This document shows positions 12,431 through 26,690 of a stretch of DNA of 64,000 nucleotides, one piece after another (positions within the stretch are counted from its first letter, which is position 1; every line of letters begins with the position of its first letter). The stretch spans positions 40,682 through 104,681 of the forward strand of contig NW_014577178.1 of NCBI RefSeq assembly GCF_000485595.1, written 5' to 3'. The notes under the pieces were generated by a model. It saw only the letters and a list, made by a program, of their open reading frames with translations. It did no database searches and was not told the DNA's origin. Origin of the DNA: Priapulus caudatus (taxonomy: Eukaryota > Priapulida > Priapulimorpha > Priapulimorphida > Priapulidae). A program made the position numbers and the translations under genes.

Positions 12431-15140
12431 AAGATGAGCGCCACATACAGCTAAAGTTGTAGAGATTCTATTTCAGAAACATGGTCGGATGTTTTACTAT
12501 TTTCATGACGTAGAGGGGCAGCAGTGCAACAGCCCACAATAAGCAATTACTCGCGCATTTGCCACCACAAGCTATTTGTACATTTCCAATTCTACGGAGA
12601 TAATCCAGCCTTAACTGCACACAAAGGAGCGGATGTATACCAAACGGCATCTGCTGGATTTGTCTGTCAGCTAGCTACGTAGTCAGCAGTCCCACAGAGG
12701 TTTTTACAAGTTTGCCCATCTGCATTTTCGATTGACTTAGGCCACTAATATACAGCCTATACTGCTAAATGAGGTTTCGGTTTTCATCACCCTGCCAGGG
12801 CGCTTCTTTGTCCAAATACTGTTTCAGGCTATATAACGTTATCGGCTGCCTCTTAGGACCAGTTTGAGAAGGTTTGCTGACCTTGGCGGGGTTTTTCAGT
12901 GGTGGCAGACAGGCTGGCACCAAAACACGGGGGCTCTAAACGATACCAGGTTTTAGTTGCAACCAAAAAGTAAAACATGTGTGACCAAGGAAAACATTTT
13001 CTTAACATTTTCTGTGACTGAAATCTCCGCACTTCACGTGCCCCAATTTTTTACAATATCGCAGAGAGGGAGAAAAACAAAAACACTAGCATAGAAAACA
13101 AAACAAAACTACCCCTACAGAAATGATATGTTTATACTACTCATTAAGCAAAGGTAAAAATTCCTAGCCCTGCACAAATCTCAGTGACTACGCTGCTGAA
13201 GGAATAGATCTTGAATAAACATCACATCTGAAAAAAAAACATGGCGACTACCTAATATCAATCAGTCAGTGTTATTTTTGTGGGTGGGGATCGCTTTTGT
13301 CTGAAATTCTGTAACTAAGCCACTACTGTTTGATCCCGCAGACATGAGTTAACCGAGTTTTTTTAATGTCTAGATCGGTTAACAAACCCTGTTGCCAAAT
13401 TCCTCTGCGCATGCACAGCAAACTTAACAACGTGCACAGATTTTATTGTCAGCAGTAAAGTTTTATATCAGCCTTGCTATAAACTGGCGAATTGCTGCCT
13501 CGACATGCAGCAGACGGCGTTCAACTATCACTGTGCACAATTCAGAACGGTAAGAAACAGATTAGTGACTAACACCGATGAACCTCGCAGTTCTCACGAC
13601 TGAAACATTATTACCACTGCTATACGCGCTCTACGCTACTTGTGTTACAATTAAGTGACTTACACGTACCTCGGTCACCGCTAGTTTATTGTGTTCAATG
13701 TTTAACTTTCGGAGTAGCGCGTTTGAATGTGGGTGCATAAATGAAGAGGGAGTGGAAGGCAGCTGATATGATGTAGCACATCATTTTAATAGAAATGGGA
13801 ATTCACACAATAACATACTAAACTACTAAACAAACTACTAAAATACTAAATTCCCAAAGCCACGCCTATATACGACGTTTTAAAATCCCAAGCTATCGTT
13901 GTTGTTAAACACAGCCAACCGTGCGAATAGCTAGGCTACTTGACACGCTATATGCCAGAGAGTCGGGAGGGATGGGTTTGCAAATGATGAAGAAAGTATC
14001 GCCCATGCAGCGTATAATAGCATTGCTGACAGCAAACATTTTAGCCACTGCCTGCTCATGTGTTTGTAGTACACTCTGTTACCTGAACTTTCTCGACTTT
14101 TGCGCGATTCACTTAAAAATCGCAGCTGCCCAACGACAATAAAACTAGTTTCTAAATGCAAAATTCCCCATTACTTCTTCAGTAGCTGTAAGCGCATCCC
14201 CCTGGCCTACTTGGCTTCCCGACTACTAATTAGCTGCAGCATAGACTGCATGAAGCAGGTGGCGTTATCATGCACGCTACCACTCATACCCGCCCTCTCG
14301 CGCTTTTATACTTATAATGTACACATCTTAGACGGCTAGGGTTAAAACTACATGTCGAAATCATATTTAACTTCCAGGTCGCATCGCAATCCGTGAAGAA
14401 AGGACGTACACAGTTAGTATTTGCGTTCGCCTAATAGAACTGAGAAGGAGTGTGCCTCATCCAGCATACACGTCCACACGATCAGATGCACACCGAGTGC
14501 ACGCGCATTCGGACTAAAGCAGAAACTGCCAAACTCCGTCAAAACGAGAGGTGCTAAAAGCTGTTAACTCTTATAAGAAACGCAAACACCTAAATCTGTA
14601 TAATGGGTAGCGATTCCGAATAATCCCCATCACAAATTCATCTCGAGTGTTCGAGGATACCTAATCCCACGCGCCTTCGGGGAGTAATTATGACGCGCTT
14701 TTAAATCCGTCTCAAACTGGTTTTTCTCGCCAGCAAAGACCTTTCAGAGAAGACATGCCCCTGCTGCCGTATTAACAATGGCACCTTTAGAATGGTAGCA
14801 GGAATATGTGCCTGGCTGGATTAGCCGAAATCTGTTGACCTTATCAAACATGCTGGCAACGACTGCGTTGGTAACCGGAGTTTGCACTTTTAACTCGTGT
14901 CAATAAATTGTCACGCAGAAAATACCATTACTGATTTATGGATTGGATTAAATTTATTAGTACCCGTGTAAAATCATTTCCTTATTTCTTAAACGGAATT
15001 CCCACAGTAACAAACATCGTTCTGCAGCAAGAGGTCATTTCTTGTTCTGTCAGACTAATTACTTACTATAAACTCTAGACGGTCGGGCGCGTATCACACC
15101 TACTTGTAACTACTGCGATTTTACAACACTGCTTTGCATG
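12431..15140. other. no gene recognised
   Basis: Mixed AT-rich sequence without a splice-bounded coding segment that I could support. Confidence 0.5.
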
Positions 15141-15590
15141 CAAAATGTTTCCCGACACTCATCTGAACGTCAGAATAGATGTTCTTCTTCTATCAGCATG
15201 TGTAGCGCCCGCCCGCACCCCCCCCTCCCCCCTCCCCCCCCTACCACCACGCACACACGCCCAAGCGTACAGCAGTGCGGCCGACTCAATCAGGGACCGG
15301 CATTCTAGTTGCAGTGGCTGGTTACCAGCCTTCGGGGTTGCCAGGCAGTCAGTTGCGGAATGCGTGAACAGCCCCTGAGCTGTCTGTGCCAGACAGTACG
15401 GCGCCATAACAAAGACACGGGCGCGCACAGTGTCAGGAAACATTCCAGTTTCTTCACAGCACCTGCCGAGGCAGGATCACCCACACGTTCACTACGCGAG
15501 CGAAGAGTGTTGGTGGTGGACAAGGTCGGAGTCTCGCGGCCATTCGCCTTACATATGTTACAATCGATTAGCGCTTGTTTCTGAACTAGC
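15141..15590. other. GC-rich patch with overlapping ORFs
   Basis: Frames of 75-95 codons lie on both strands across a C-rich, CpG-containing stretch (C-run near 15219-15241). No recognisable protein. It may be regulatory or chance. Confidence 0.3.
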
Positions 15591-15689
15591 ACTGTTGTAA
15601 TTTCTTAAACATCTACGTAAACAAATAGCAGATATATTTCTCCGTATTAGTCTACGCCGCTAGACTTCACATGCATGCGCACGTACGCA

Positions 15690-16072
<383 letters not shown>

Positions 16073-16914
16073 TACCTTTTCTTTAGTTGCGCCATTGGCG
16101 CTACTTCTAAATGAAATGGGTGGATGAAAGAGGGGCTTATATCAGCCTGGTCGACTGCCTGCATGTGTGCTCCAGCTAAAAGCAGATCTTTGAAAGAAAG
16201 CTGACAGCATCTCTTTTGAAATCAGCTAAGCTCACATATCTAGAAATCTCGGCAACATCTACGCCACTAAGCCCTAAAATGTTTGCCACCATAAAGGTTA
16301 CTGTTCATTCTAAACCCTCTCGATAGTACTTTAATTGTTTTTAGAACATAACACTGCAAGCAGACTGACTGAATATGGATAATTAGGTCATTTAACACGA
16401 AATACAGTATAACGTAATTATGCATCCACATAAAAAACATCAACACAAATAACACAATTTCCTGAAAAAATTAAGGGAGAAATTTGCAATATCGCGGCAC
16501 AATTATACACACTATACCGACAAGCTCAGTTCACGTAAAGTTCCGACGAGATACTATCAATTTCCCCCCTGACGTTTTTATAGGCTATGCATAATAAAAT
16601 TTGCTGAAAAATATATAAAAAACTTTATCGAGTAGCTGGCTAGAGCCTAATGACTTCTCAACAAACAAAATGTTTAGCGAACTGCATTTACGCGAATTGT
16701 GATGAGCAACCTTACTCTCGCAACACACCTAACAACTGCAGCAATCGTACTGCAATCAGCAATGCAATTCACACAACAAATATCACAATCAGATGCAGGA
16801 GAGAAATTCGTCAACTCGTCGTAAACGAGCTCAGCTTCTTCGAGATGTAACGATTTCGCGTGTGCGACGTAATTTCATTATCACGACGTTTGTGGAACGC
16901 GGTGCGTCGGTGCG

Positions 16915-17056
16915 TGCTCTATCTCTCTCTTTCTCTCTCTCACGCGCACAGACGCACGCACGCACGCACACTCACACACATACAGACACAGACAGACACA
17001 CACACACACGTACGCACGCACACACATACAGACACAAACAAGCGAGCACACACGCA

Positions 17057-17087
<31 letters not shown>

Positions 17088-17095
17088 GTTCTCTC
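16915..17095. repeat. CT and CA/CGCA microsatellites
   Basis: CT repeats (about 16920-16942) followed by CA/CGCA/CAGA arrays. Overlapping ORFs are repeat translations. Confidence 0.9.
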
Positions 17096-17099
17096 TGCG

Positions 17100-19105
17100 T
17101 GCGTCTCTTCACGCAAGTCAGACGCTTCTCGAACAATTTCAGAGCTATTTCACTGTCGCGCACACACCTGCGCATGACACAACGTGAATGTAGTCAAAAC
17201 TGCCAGAGTATTTAAAACGAAGGCATGTGCGGTTTCAAGTAAATCCATTGTCTGAAAATCGCCGCCGCCTATTTCTGATCATCCGTACGTGGATCCAAAT
17301 ATTTCAGCTAAAGACTGCTAGCTAAGACGCTGAGGCTAAGCTACTGATGGACATTCTCCATTGTTCGCTCACCTGGGGTAGTACGCTCTGTATAATTCAA
17401 GCAAGAAAAATTCCCGTTCGTTGATAATTTCAGGAAATAAAACCTGATATACTGGTTACACGATAAAGCTACATGTATTTTTATTCGACTCCCCGGCATC
17501 ATACCAAATAGGCAGAGCCGTCGCTGTCTGGTTAAACTCCGAACTGGAATCGGTAAATTCTCGTGGTATGACGCAACTGTCACTGTATTTGCCGAGCGTA
17601 AACGCCTTGAAGGAATGTCCGTGTCCTCCTGTAAGCCACGTCGCCTACTCTAGGGAGTGGGGTAGGAGCGGAATTAGCATTCAGGAAGGTGGCGGACATG
17701 ATGGAATAGAGAGTGCTCAGGTTAAAGCCCAGGCAGCTGTGATTGGCTGCAGGGCCAGGGCTCAGATGGCACGCAGATGAAGCTCATCACTTTGGAGATT
17801 GTGGCCGGTGCAAAAACATCGCAAACCCATAAACTCAATATTAATTAAATCCTATCAAAACGGGACTGGCCTATAATGTCGTATTATGCTAGGCCCTGCT
17901 TGTTCGGCTCCCTTGTCGGTCCAATAGCAAGGGAAATCCGCGATGTAGCTTGGCTTGGGTGGAAAGACCACACGCGATGCTGCTCTTCACAGAAACAACA
18001 GAGGGATGAATGCATATACCGTTACACCCATAACAGAACCATTAGAGCTTTTCGCACATGCTGATATCAAAAGGCAGCCGATGACAAAAAATACTAACAT
18101 TTCCGCTACGCAATCCGCGAGTGAAGAACGGCATAATTGTTCACACGTTTCTGCATACATTATAATCGTGCACGCAATTTTTTAATCAATGGCGAATAAA
18201 ATATTTGATGAAATGAAGCAAATGAGCGTTTTTGTTCAGCTTATTGGTACAAGCCCGGCGCTTAACCAGCCCATTCCGAGGAATACACAGCCGTGTGCAG
18301 CGTGATTAGATTTACATCGTCATCCCACTGATCATTACGGTAGCGCAGCTACCCACTTTGAATTCTACACAACACGCAGAGCGACAGACGCAGACATCTT
18401 CATTTCGTTTGCGAGTGTTAGCACCTTACATAGTGCACAAAGTGAAGCCACCTCGGTCGTTACTTGTCCCACGTACACGTGCCGAGGCCAGTTGCGTGGC
18501 ATGCAACGTTATCAGCGACACGACCGCAGATGTTTGGAAGACAAGGTTAATATGATTACCGACGAATCTCTGCTCTGAAACTATTAGCAAATGTCAAGAA
18601 AGCTTGCATGTCGCTAATTGTTCCTCTGGGGCACACAAACGCGCAGGCAAATAACGTTCGAGTGTGGCACGGACTCTATTATCCGCTGGCAGATCACTGT
18701 CCTACAATGCCACACAATCACATGTTATTCGAGATAACAGGCAAATAATATGCTCCGCAAGGCAAGTATTTTCTTTCCAGATCCGTCACAGCGTTCCTGG
18801 GCTTCACATCGCTGCTCTTTATGCGAAGCCATCAACAAGTGAGGTGAAATGCAAGATATAAAGTTTATACGAAAATCTGTGAAAAACATGAACAACACGG
18901 AAATTGCACGACGCGCACACAGTGTTGCAAAGTCTAAACACCCGTGCCGATTAGACTTAGTGTCATAGTCATAGCAGATTATTACAATACTATTCTTATA
19001 GCGCTATACTACGATCCAAGTCGGTACATATTAAAGTTGTGACAGTAAATTAATATTAGAAATTTATGTAATGACATAATGATAATATTTTATAGATAGA
19101 CTTAC
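17100..19105 (-). other. intron of the E-protein gene, no other gene seen
   Basis: Sequence downstream of the 19106 exon on the minus strand. GC-richer patches near 17600-17780 and 18240-18560 contain short open frames without splice context. A CCAAT motif is visible on the minus strand near 17745. Confidence 0.45.
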
Positions 19106-19173
19106 CTGGGTGGTATTCCCATTGTCCCTACTTGAATATGGCATAGAGGGATAAGGCATCTCTTTACTTTTCC
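19106..19173 (-). CDS. TCF12-like: E-protein internal exon (shared)
   Basis: On the minus strand a clear acceptor (TTTTTCTTATAG) precedes and a consensus donor (GTAAGTC) follows this 68-bp exon. Two leading bases complete a Gly codon and 22 codons follow, reading KSKEMPYPSMPYSSRDNG then NTTQ, ending in phase 0. From memory, vertebrate E proteins have GKTSERG...YSRDTG (TCF12) or GKSGERG...FGRD...LTQ (TCF3) at this point, with an exon boundary after the Gln. The entry phase (1) is matched by two upstream exons, 36306-36375 and 20709-20979, both ending in a lone G, so this is where two N-termini converge. The exon is short and would be missed by ORF-length filters. Confidence 0.85.
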
Positions 19174-20708
19174 CTATAAGAAAAATAACAGTTAGACAGT
19201 TAGTACAGAGTTATTTACTGAATCTTTAGTGTTAAAATTGTACACATAACAGAAAACGTTTTAAATACAAAATCACAAATGTAAAACCCCTGTAACATAT
19301 ATGGCTCCAAGACTCCTACACATAATGTGCTTTACTATCTTAATATTACTGCCTAAGTAATCCCCCCCCCCAATATATAATTTCCCTCCCTATATGAATT
19401 CACACGATTTACAGTGTTCACTGATTAAAGTCAGTGATGTGGATTTCCACACGTTCATGTTCACGCTTATGGTTATAATAGGCTCCTTAAAATAGAAGTG
19501 TCTGTGTGCGGGAAGGACTGGCAAGGATAGCAAGTATTGTTTGGTTTGCAATTACCATTCAGACTAAAAAACGCAACAAGTAAATGCCGACTATAAATAG
19601 GTTATTTCAGTGGTGGTGTTACGGAACTGTAGAAATACAAGGCATTGCCGGCAATTTGCTGACAGAAATAATAAGCTCCCTCCTCCTAGGTTCTTTGGTG
19701 CACGGAAAACAACCGCCTATCCTATTTTAACTTCTATCAATCAACAGCTGAAGAATAACAACTAAACTAAATATTCTAGCAAACTCAACATTGTAAACAC
19801 TACTGTACATCATAATTTTAAACAAATGCGTATTCATACTAAAGTTATCACGAATAACAAACAATTTTAAGAGGAATAGATGGCAACTATACTTCACTGT
19901 GTAATAAACGGGGAGCCGCAAACGCAGTCTTATCTATAATCTATATGTGCATTTATCTAGGATTTGTTCCATCATAGATTTATATTCAAGAAAAAATACG
20001 GTTTATGACAGTAAGTTTAAATAACAGTTTCTACAAATAGTGGGATGTAAAGTCGTCACATATATATATATTTAGTATATATGCAATTATATAATGAAAC
20101 ATGTATGTTACGAAATACTTAGAAATACCTGTACTAGCTAGCATCCTTATTAATTGCATTCACTTCTCAACAGAATAATGTTCATACGTCAGATTTCATG
20201 ACAAAAATATCACAATTTACAATGTGCCCTTTCTGCCTACGTACATATGACATTAAATTATTAAATTAAAACTTAAATTTATATTATACAGAAGAAATGA
20301 TGGACAGAAAGCATGCAATAGGCGTAACTTCGAGATTGTTGAAGTGCTTTCATTATATTCGTGTAAACAAAAACCCAGCCAACAAACTGAACTGTGCCTA
20401 AATTTTAGACGAAATTCAACAAGTTAAAAGGGCACAGTTTATTGTAGTAACGCATGACAAATTATTCCTCATGCATATCATGTCAATGATTAAAATATGA
20501 CGGATAGACTTGTAAATGGTTGTTGGTATTTCACATGAATCCACGATAACATTTAAATAACAACGAATAAACATTAAATGTTTGGGACTATTGTCGAGAG
20601 AAGACTTTAGGTAACTGCATGCTGCAGATTCATTGTTTATCTGATTTCTTTAGAACCGCCAAAGATACAGCCACGATGCGCAACGCAATTAAGCGCGAAG
20701 AAACATAC

Positions 20709-20979
20709 CAGTGCACTGTCCATAGAACTGGCCTCCTGGCCCGAACCTACTCTCGATGTTAGGGGTATGATACAGCGGGGGTGGACTGCTGTAGCCCGGG
20801 GGTGGGGAGTACGGCAACACATTGCCACCACCCACAAACGGAGTTCTTCCACTGGCCACAAATCTAATGCCGTTATTCACTGACCGATCGCCGCCGCCGC
20901 CGTCGTTGTTGTTGTTGTTGTTTACTCTCACAAACGGACCCGCGTTGCCGCTACCGTAGCCCTGACACGGCCACTCCAT
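20709..20979 (-). CDS. TCF12-like: alternative first coding exon of the E-protein gene
   Basis: The ATG at 20979 is in a good context (G at -3, G at +4) with an in-frame TGA at 21037-21039 upstream, so this is the likely start. It encodes 90 residues plus one base and ends at a strong donor (GTATGT). The peptide begins MEWPCQGYGS, has a six-Asn run and four Gly, then a Pro/Tyr/Ser-rich stretch (YSPPPGYSSPPPLYHTP) and ends FYGQCT. This composition suits a disordered activation segment. Exit phase 1 with G joins the 19106 exon in frame. It lacks the SW...LSPF region of the longer form. It lies in CpG-rich DNA, consistent with a promoter. I recognise no homologous N-terminus; assignment to the E-protein gene rests on strand, position and splice phase. 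Confidence 0.7.
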
Positions 20980-22350
20980 AGCGTAGAAGCCAACCGAACG
21001 CAGAAGTATTGGGGATGCACAGGCTCCCCTTTTCACTCACTCGATGAACTCCCGTGTAAAGTTCAAGTCGTAAACACGCGCGTGCGTGCGGTCGGGAAGC
21101 AGCGTCCGCCGCCCGAGCAGCGGCCTTTTACAGGCAGGCGCGATCACACAGACAATATACACTAGCCGTGCACGTCGACGGCCCTACGTGCGTTCTCCTC
21201 ACTGGCCGTGAGTGTTTTCTCAAGCGACTGCTGAGCCCGGTGCTCACGGAGGACGCTGCGAAGCGGAGAGCAACGAGCGCGGCGTTACGCTAGGCGATTC
21301 TCTCGTCCCGCGAGCAGCGGGACACGTTAACCCTTTGCGCTAGGCAAAATGGCAGCATCGCTACGCGCCGTGGCTGTATCCAAAAAACACTGGTGCCTGG
21401 TTGCGCAGTCACTACTGCTGATCGGCGGCTACCGGTAATGCACTGAGGCGGGCGTAGTGAAATGCTAAGTACAACTGACAGATGTTTTGCTGCTCTGTGT
21501 TTTCCGAATGCGTTCAGATCGCAGCTAGACAAGTGCTAGCAGACTGGCAATCGGAAGTCAATTTCAACAAAAACGCCATACGTGTTCTGTCTGTCACTGG
21601 ATCGCGATGCGCTCAGCTTCCCTCATCTCACTCATTCTCTATCTCTTCATTTCTACCACTGGCTTGGATAATGGGCACGCAATTGGCGGAATGCACAATG
21701 TACGTTCGTTGCTGGTTGCTAATAGATGCAGACCGCTATTACGAACTATTATTAAACTAATTCTGATCACTTGCCGAGAGCAGCTGCCAGATGACTGCAC
21801 GAATCAGTCGAGCTACGCGTTCGACGTGGATAACAAGCAATTTTCACAGCGTCATCACTTGAGCACACCGCTTACATTCCTAGCCTCACTTTCGACGAAA
21901 TCTGTCCACCCTTACTAATGACCACAACTGTCCTCCCCCGCGTCGTTTACACGAGACGAACACGATCGGGCGTCTCCAGGTTAATTCAATGAAGACTTTC
22001 CGTCGACTCGAAAACGGTTACTTTCACAGCTAACAGAACGCTATCCGATAGCGCATAATCCCGCACGCTGTCACTCGTCTCCCAGTGCACAGGGAAGCAG
22101 TGGAACCCGCACACCAACCGGTTACAGACTGAATACGGCTCACAGCGACACACTTATCTACGCACACAATTCTCCGCGGACCTCCATGCACCACTTGTCA
22201 GGCACCTGGAAGATCAAAGAGGACCTACAACAAAGACACTGCTTCTGGGGCAATTCGCTCAACGTGCGGTAGTTAACACCTTTGCCTCCATTGAGACACA
22301 GCAAGTTCTGCTAAGCACCGGCAAGGAGACGGCAGCAAACACCTGTTTTT
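20980..22350 (-). promoter_or_regulatory. CpG-rich promoter/5'UTR region of the alternative first exon
   Basis: CpG density and GC content rise sharply just upstream of the ATG at 20979 and stay high for over 1 kb. No TATA box is evident close to the exon, as expected of a CpG-type promoter. Open frames of 80-103 codons on both strands here have no recognisable domain. The transcription start cannot be placed from sequence alone. Confidence 0.5.
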
Positions 22351-23800
22351 TTAATACACGCGCCACGCACTACATTGTGGTGTCTAGGCGTATTCCCTGC
22401 ACTTAACAGTCGCACACAAAAGATTATACTACTGGTGGCTGTAGTAATTTTCTATGTGCTCCATGAAACACATAATTATTATGTCCTAGCCAAATTATGC
22501 AGGAAATATGTAGATTGTTAATGCAAATAGGAGATGTTTTCTATACGGTCTACTGCGAAGTAAGAAATGGCAATGCAAACGCAGATGTTATTTTAGTAAT
22601 ATGTAGGGTAAATTATTATCTCGCTAACGGGCATCATAATATTAATTGGAATAATAAATCTACATACTAGCCTCGTGTAATCAACACTAAAATTTGAAAA
22701 GAATAACAAACGCTATACAATTACGCGAACCAATGTATATTTTACGATGCGTTTAAAGTAAAATGTTGTGAAAGTTTCAATTAAACATGATTACAACAAC
22801 AATACATGAAATACTGGAAACGCCCGCAAAGTGTAGCAACCAGTCAGACAAGTCTGCAGTAGAGGTGGGCACTATACAATACACAATGAAGTAGCCAATC
22901 ACTGCTTACAGCCATTGGTTTAACATGTACTTTATAAATGGTGACTGCATGTGTTTGAACAAAGCAAGCAGGTCTGAAAATAATAGCAACCGCGGGTAAT
23001 TAATTAATTAACCATTACCGGGGGGGGGGGTGCCAGTGTGGATAGAACAGACATGCAAAACTACAAATGTGTATAAAAGTGTAACAACACACTCGCGTGT
23101 CCTTTAAACTTGGCTACATTTTCGAGGGAAGTAAAATAAATAGGAATATTTCTGGCGATCCTGACATTAAGCAATATATCAATGCGCCACTGCCCTCGTG
23201 CACGCGGGCTGAGAGAATGAATTCGCCGTCCTACATACTTCAGAACAGTCTGCCGTAATATTTTTTTACTGGGCACTACGACATTGTCGCCGCGGCACTG
23301 CGATTACCCGCTCGGTTACGGCCGAGCCCCTTTGATCTGTTAAGTATTGTTCCGGGCACCGACCATGCGCATAATCGGATACTTGAAATTAGCGATATAC
23401 TGTAACTGTGATTGATCGCTGGGAGCTTGAAGATCAACCGCCTGCCCGTGTGAACACGGGTGCGTGTTTGCTCTATCTGCATAGGCCAACTCGCGAGGAA
23501 ACCGGCGTGTTATAACAGTTGGCCATGAGCAAACAGCAAAAAATTCCGCCCTGTCAACAGTTCGTGGCTCGGATGTCATGCCTCATTCAGCACAGAGATC
23601 AGTTCAATTGGCTTTTGATGCAGCGAGATTTCACTATCAGGTTAGTGTGTTTTCCATGATAAATGCTAACATGGCCGGGGCGTGCAAACCTGATCAATTC
23701 TCGGCACAATCAGCCCTAATCAACGCTACACGGGGAGCGCGGAGACAGGCGCAGGTAATGCACACGCCCAGCACACGTAACTGTCGATACTGCAATTTGG
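22351..23800. other. intronic sequence, no other gene recognised
   Basis: AT-rich to about 23100, with a G-run near 23021-23030, then GC-richer. No supported exon before the candidate at 23807. Confidence 0.45.
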
Positions 23801-23806
23801 ACTCAC

Positions 23807-23816
23807 CTGACGCCAT
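23807..23816 (-). CDS. possible minimal alternative start exon
   Basis: On the minus strand GGGGCATGGCGTCAG is followed directly by a consensus donor (GTGAGTCC). The ATG has G at -3 and G at +4. The coding part would be Met-Ala-Ser plus one G, which is phase 1 and therefore compatible with the 19106 exon. The surrounding DNA is CpG-containing. Short alternative start exons are known in E-protein genes, but a ten-base coding segment can easily be chance. Confidence 0.2.
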
Positions 23817-24079
23817 GCCCCAGGTTAGAAAAGCTCGCACGTCTAATGTTACGTCTAAAGGCATATACATATTGCGTGCGCGCGTTTCCGCGCGTGTGCT
23901 CGGTAGGATATCTAACGTTGTATTATGTATCGGGTTATTTTACACGAGTATCTTATTGTATTTATTTCCGAGGGGGGACGAATCCTTCATTTGCGGTGAC
24001 GACACAAACCCTGATAGCACGGAATGTGTTGGCCTAGATCAATCCCAAATGAACATCAGGAGACGGCATCACTGGTAGT

Positions 24080-26560
24080 GGAAGCCCGACGATCATCGCT
24101 GATAGCATCTCTAGGCATCCCATATGTAGTTACTATGCGCGTATTTACTGTAGCAGCAGACATCTGCGCAGCACGTGAAACTCGCCAAGGTTTTTTAAGC
24201 TATCATACCAGTTTGTTTTGCCAAGTAATATGTGATAATACCTCAGATGCTCTAACAACAAGCAATATGCTGGTGACCAATCAGAATAGATTTCGTGATG
24301 TAGGGCTGTGCAACCTGATGCGAAAGGCAGCCACGAATAAACGGCAGGAACAATATGTGTGATGGAAGCTTATTACAGCGCTATCACGCACCCACCATGC
24401 AACCACGCTGACCTAAGCTACGGGGAATCTAAAACAGTTTGCCAAACATGGAATTTACGGGAACCATAAGTAAAACATCAACAGTCAAACACTCGTTTTC
24501 CACGGCTTAAATTTAGCAAACAGACCGCGCAGCTTTTAAAGCCATTTTGTGTCATTTTGACCCACTAGAGGTCAGCACCTTCTAACGGCACGTAATATGC
24601 GCTAGCAGCGCTCTGACAAACATTGTCCAGCCCAAGCAGTCTGGCCAGCATGATATATAATATGCAGACGAACATAAATGGGTATCATACCTAGATATTA
24701 TTACACACATTACACGGCTGCTTAATTTTCAAGAGACCAAGGAATGTACTGGACGTCATTGCTGGAATGACGAACGAAACTCTGCAGTCTCTATAGACCC
24801 TACAGCATTTATCAGCACAATACCTGACTGACTCACACAATGAGCCATATACAGTAAGTAATACATGTATACACACATGACGCATTTAGAAGACATATTT
24901 CCCATATTATTAATTATAGCGGATACATGTCTCGCAGAGTGAAGCAGTATTATAATGGCTGGGGCATAGATCGGTCGGGGGAGGGGACACATACATGTAG
25001 TGTGAGCGAATGCAACGAGAGAGAAATGAGAGATGACAAATGCACTACGTTCTTCAGGAAGCAGCTGCTTGCTGCACTCAAATGCCCGGCCACCAGGGAG
25101 ATTCCACAAAAGCTATTATGTTATCTTTATCCCGAAGCTGTAAATACAGAGACAGTGAAATGAGATTCCAGAATTACCCTTTGGCAAGTGTAGAACACGG
25201 AGAGACAACCGAAAATCTATTATTGCCACAAGTGTGGCCCTTGATCAAGCTTCGATCTCGACTGATAAACAATCCATCCGTAATTTAAAAATCCATCAAA
25301 GGACGCGTGTGGACCTCAAAAACGAAGACGAATAAAAGACGTACGAGACTGCTCTCACCCCACAAGACACTATATCTTTCCGCCAATGTTTCGCCATGCA
25401 CCACTCACCACCAGCTATACTAATTCAAGCATGCAGGGACGACCCAATGAGGACATAGCGCGTGAAGCTGAAGCGACACAGAGCTCACAGAGACCACCTT
25501 ACTATAATCATGTCTAATGTGCGACAGAGAACATCACCGAGTGATATCCAGACGCTACAAGAAACAAGCACGCCCAGTGCAAACACTGCACCAGCTTCAG
25601 CGACCATAACCACACACAAAGATGCGGCACGCCAGCATTTTGTGTGACTATATACGACTGTGCAAAGCCGTGTAAACAGGATGAGGCCATCGCCTTGCGA
25701 CGATGTGCCCGCACACAAAAGTGCGGCAGGGACCGGCACTTTGCTATACTCCTCTCTACGCGTGTATACGGAGTGCGGCAATGCACAACGCGTTCATACA
25801 GCCGACACGGCGGATCAGTACGGCTCGATGCGTGACGTTTTCATCCGCGATCCTGTCTCGGTTTGGGTGCTGCGAACGGCAGAGATGCAATTAAGGATCA
25901 GTTGCGAGGCTTGCCTGTGGGTCAAGTGCTGCAGCAACGATCCCGCGGCAAAGCTGTGTGCGGCTCACAACATCCGCTTAGCCATTAAAGCATGATAACA
26001 TCAAAATTGAAAAATTATAGATTGAGTGACGGTAAGCTGACATTAGCGAAACTTGGTTAATTAGTAGCTACATTACGGCTGATCGATACCAAACACCTTC
26101 AGCAAATGTGATCAGAAATATCACCCGATTTAGTATTTAGTGATGATGCAAAACAACCAAACCTTATAACCGTGACAGTAATGCGTATAACAGCTCGGCT
26201 AGTGTAGGTTAAATTTTAAGTATGGCTTTAAAAAATTTAGGGAAATCTTCAAGAATTCTTGCAAATAAGGCTTTGTGCAAAAAAATGTTCGAAAGCTCAC
26301 GTTAGAAAAATTTTGTTGCGACTTCCACCCGACGGCTTATAAATTTGTGAAGTTTTACAAGCAACCGTCTGCTAACTGTTTTCGATGTACTGTAGAATCC
26401 GCTGACCTTTTAACGCAGCAATATCGCACGTGTATAGTAGACACCAAACTGACAGATATAACTTCCAACTCTAGACAATTCCATTTTTGTGCAGGTTTCT
26501 CGTTTCGAGAAGTCAGAAAATGAATCCATCTCAAACATATACGCTGAAAACGCTATAACA
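24080..26560. other. intronic sequence with a GC-rich patch, no gene recognised
   Basis: A GC-richer block at about 25000-25990 holds overlapping frames of up to 117 codons on both strands. No domain, signal or splice-bounded exon could be supported. Confidence 0.4.
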
Positions 26561-26564
26561 AAAC

Positions 26565-26637
26565 TATTATTATTATTATGATGATGATTATTATTTTGTT
26601 ATGTTTGCATTTTATTATTATTTATAATAGTATTAAA

Positions 26638-26687
<50 letters not shown>

Positions 26688-26690
26688 TGG
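26565..26690. repeat. (TTA)n microsatellite
   Basis: Perfect TTA array from about 26639 to 26686, with ragged TTA/TGA repeats upstream. Confidence 0.9.

Noticed and set aside
16075-16184. Minus-strand segment open for about 108 bp between a CTTTTAG acceptor and a GTAGAG donor
   Set aside because: The donor is weak, no frame entry agrees with the 19106 exon using the good acceptor, and the peptide does not resemble an E protein.
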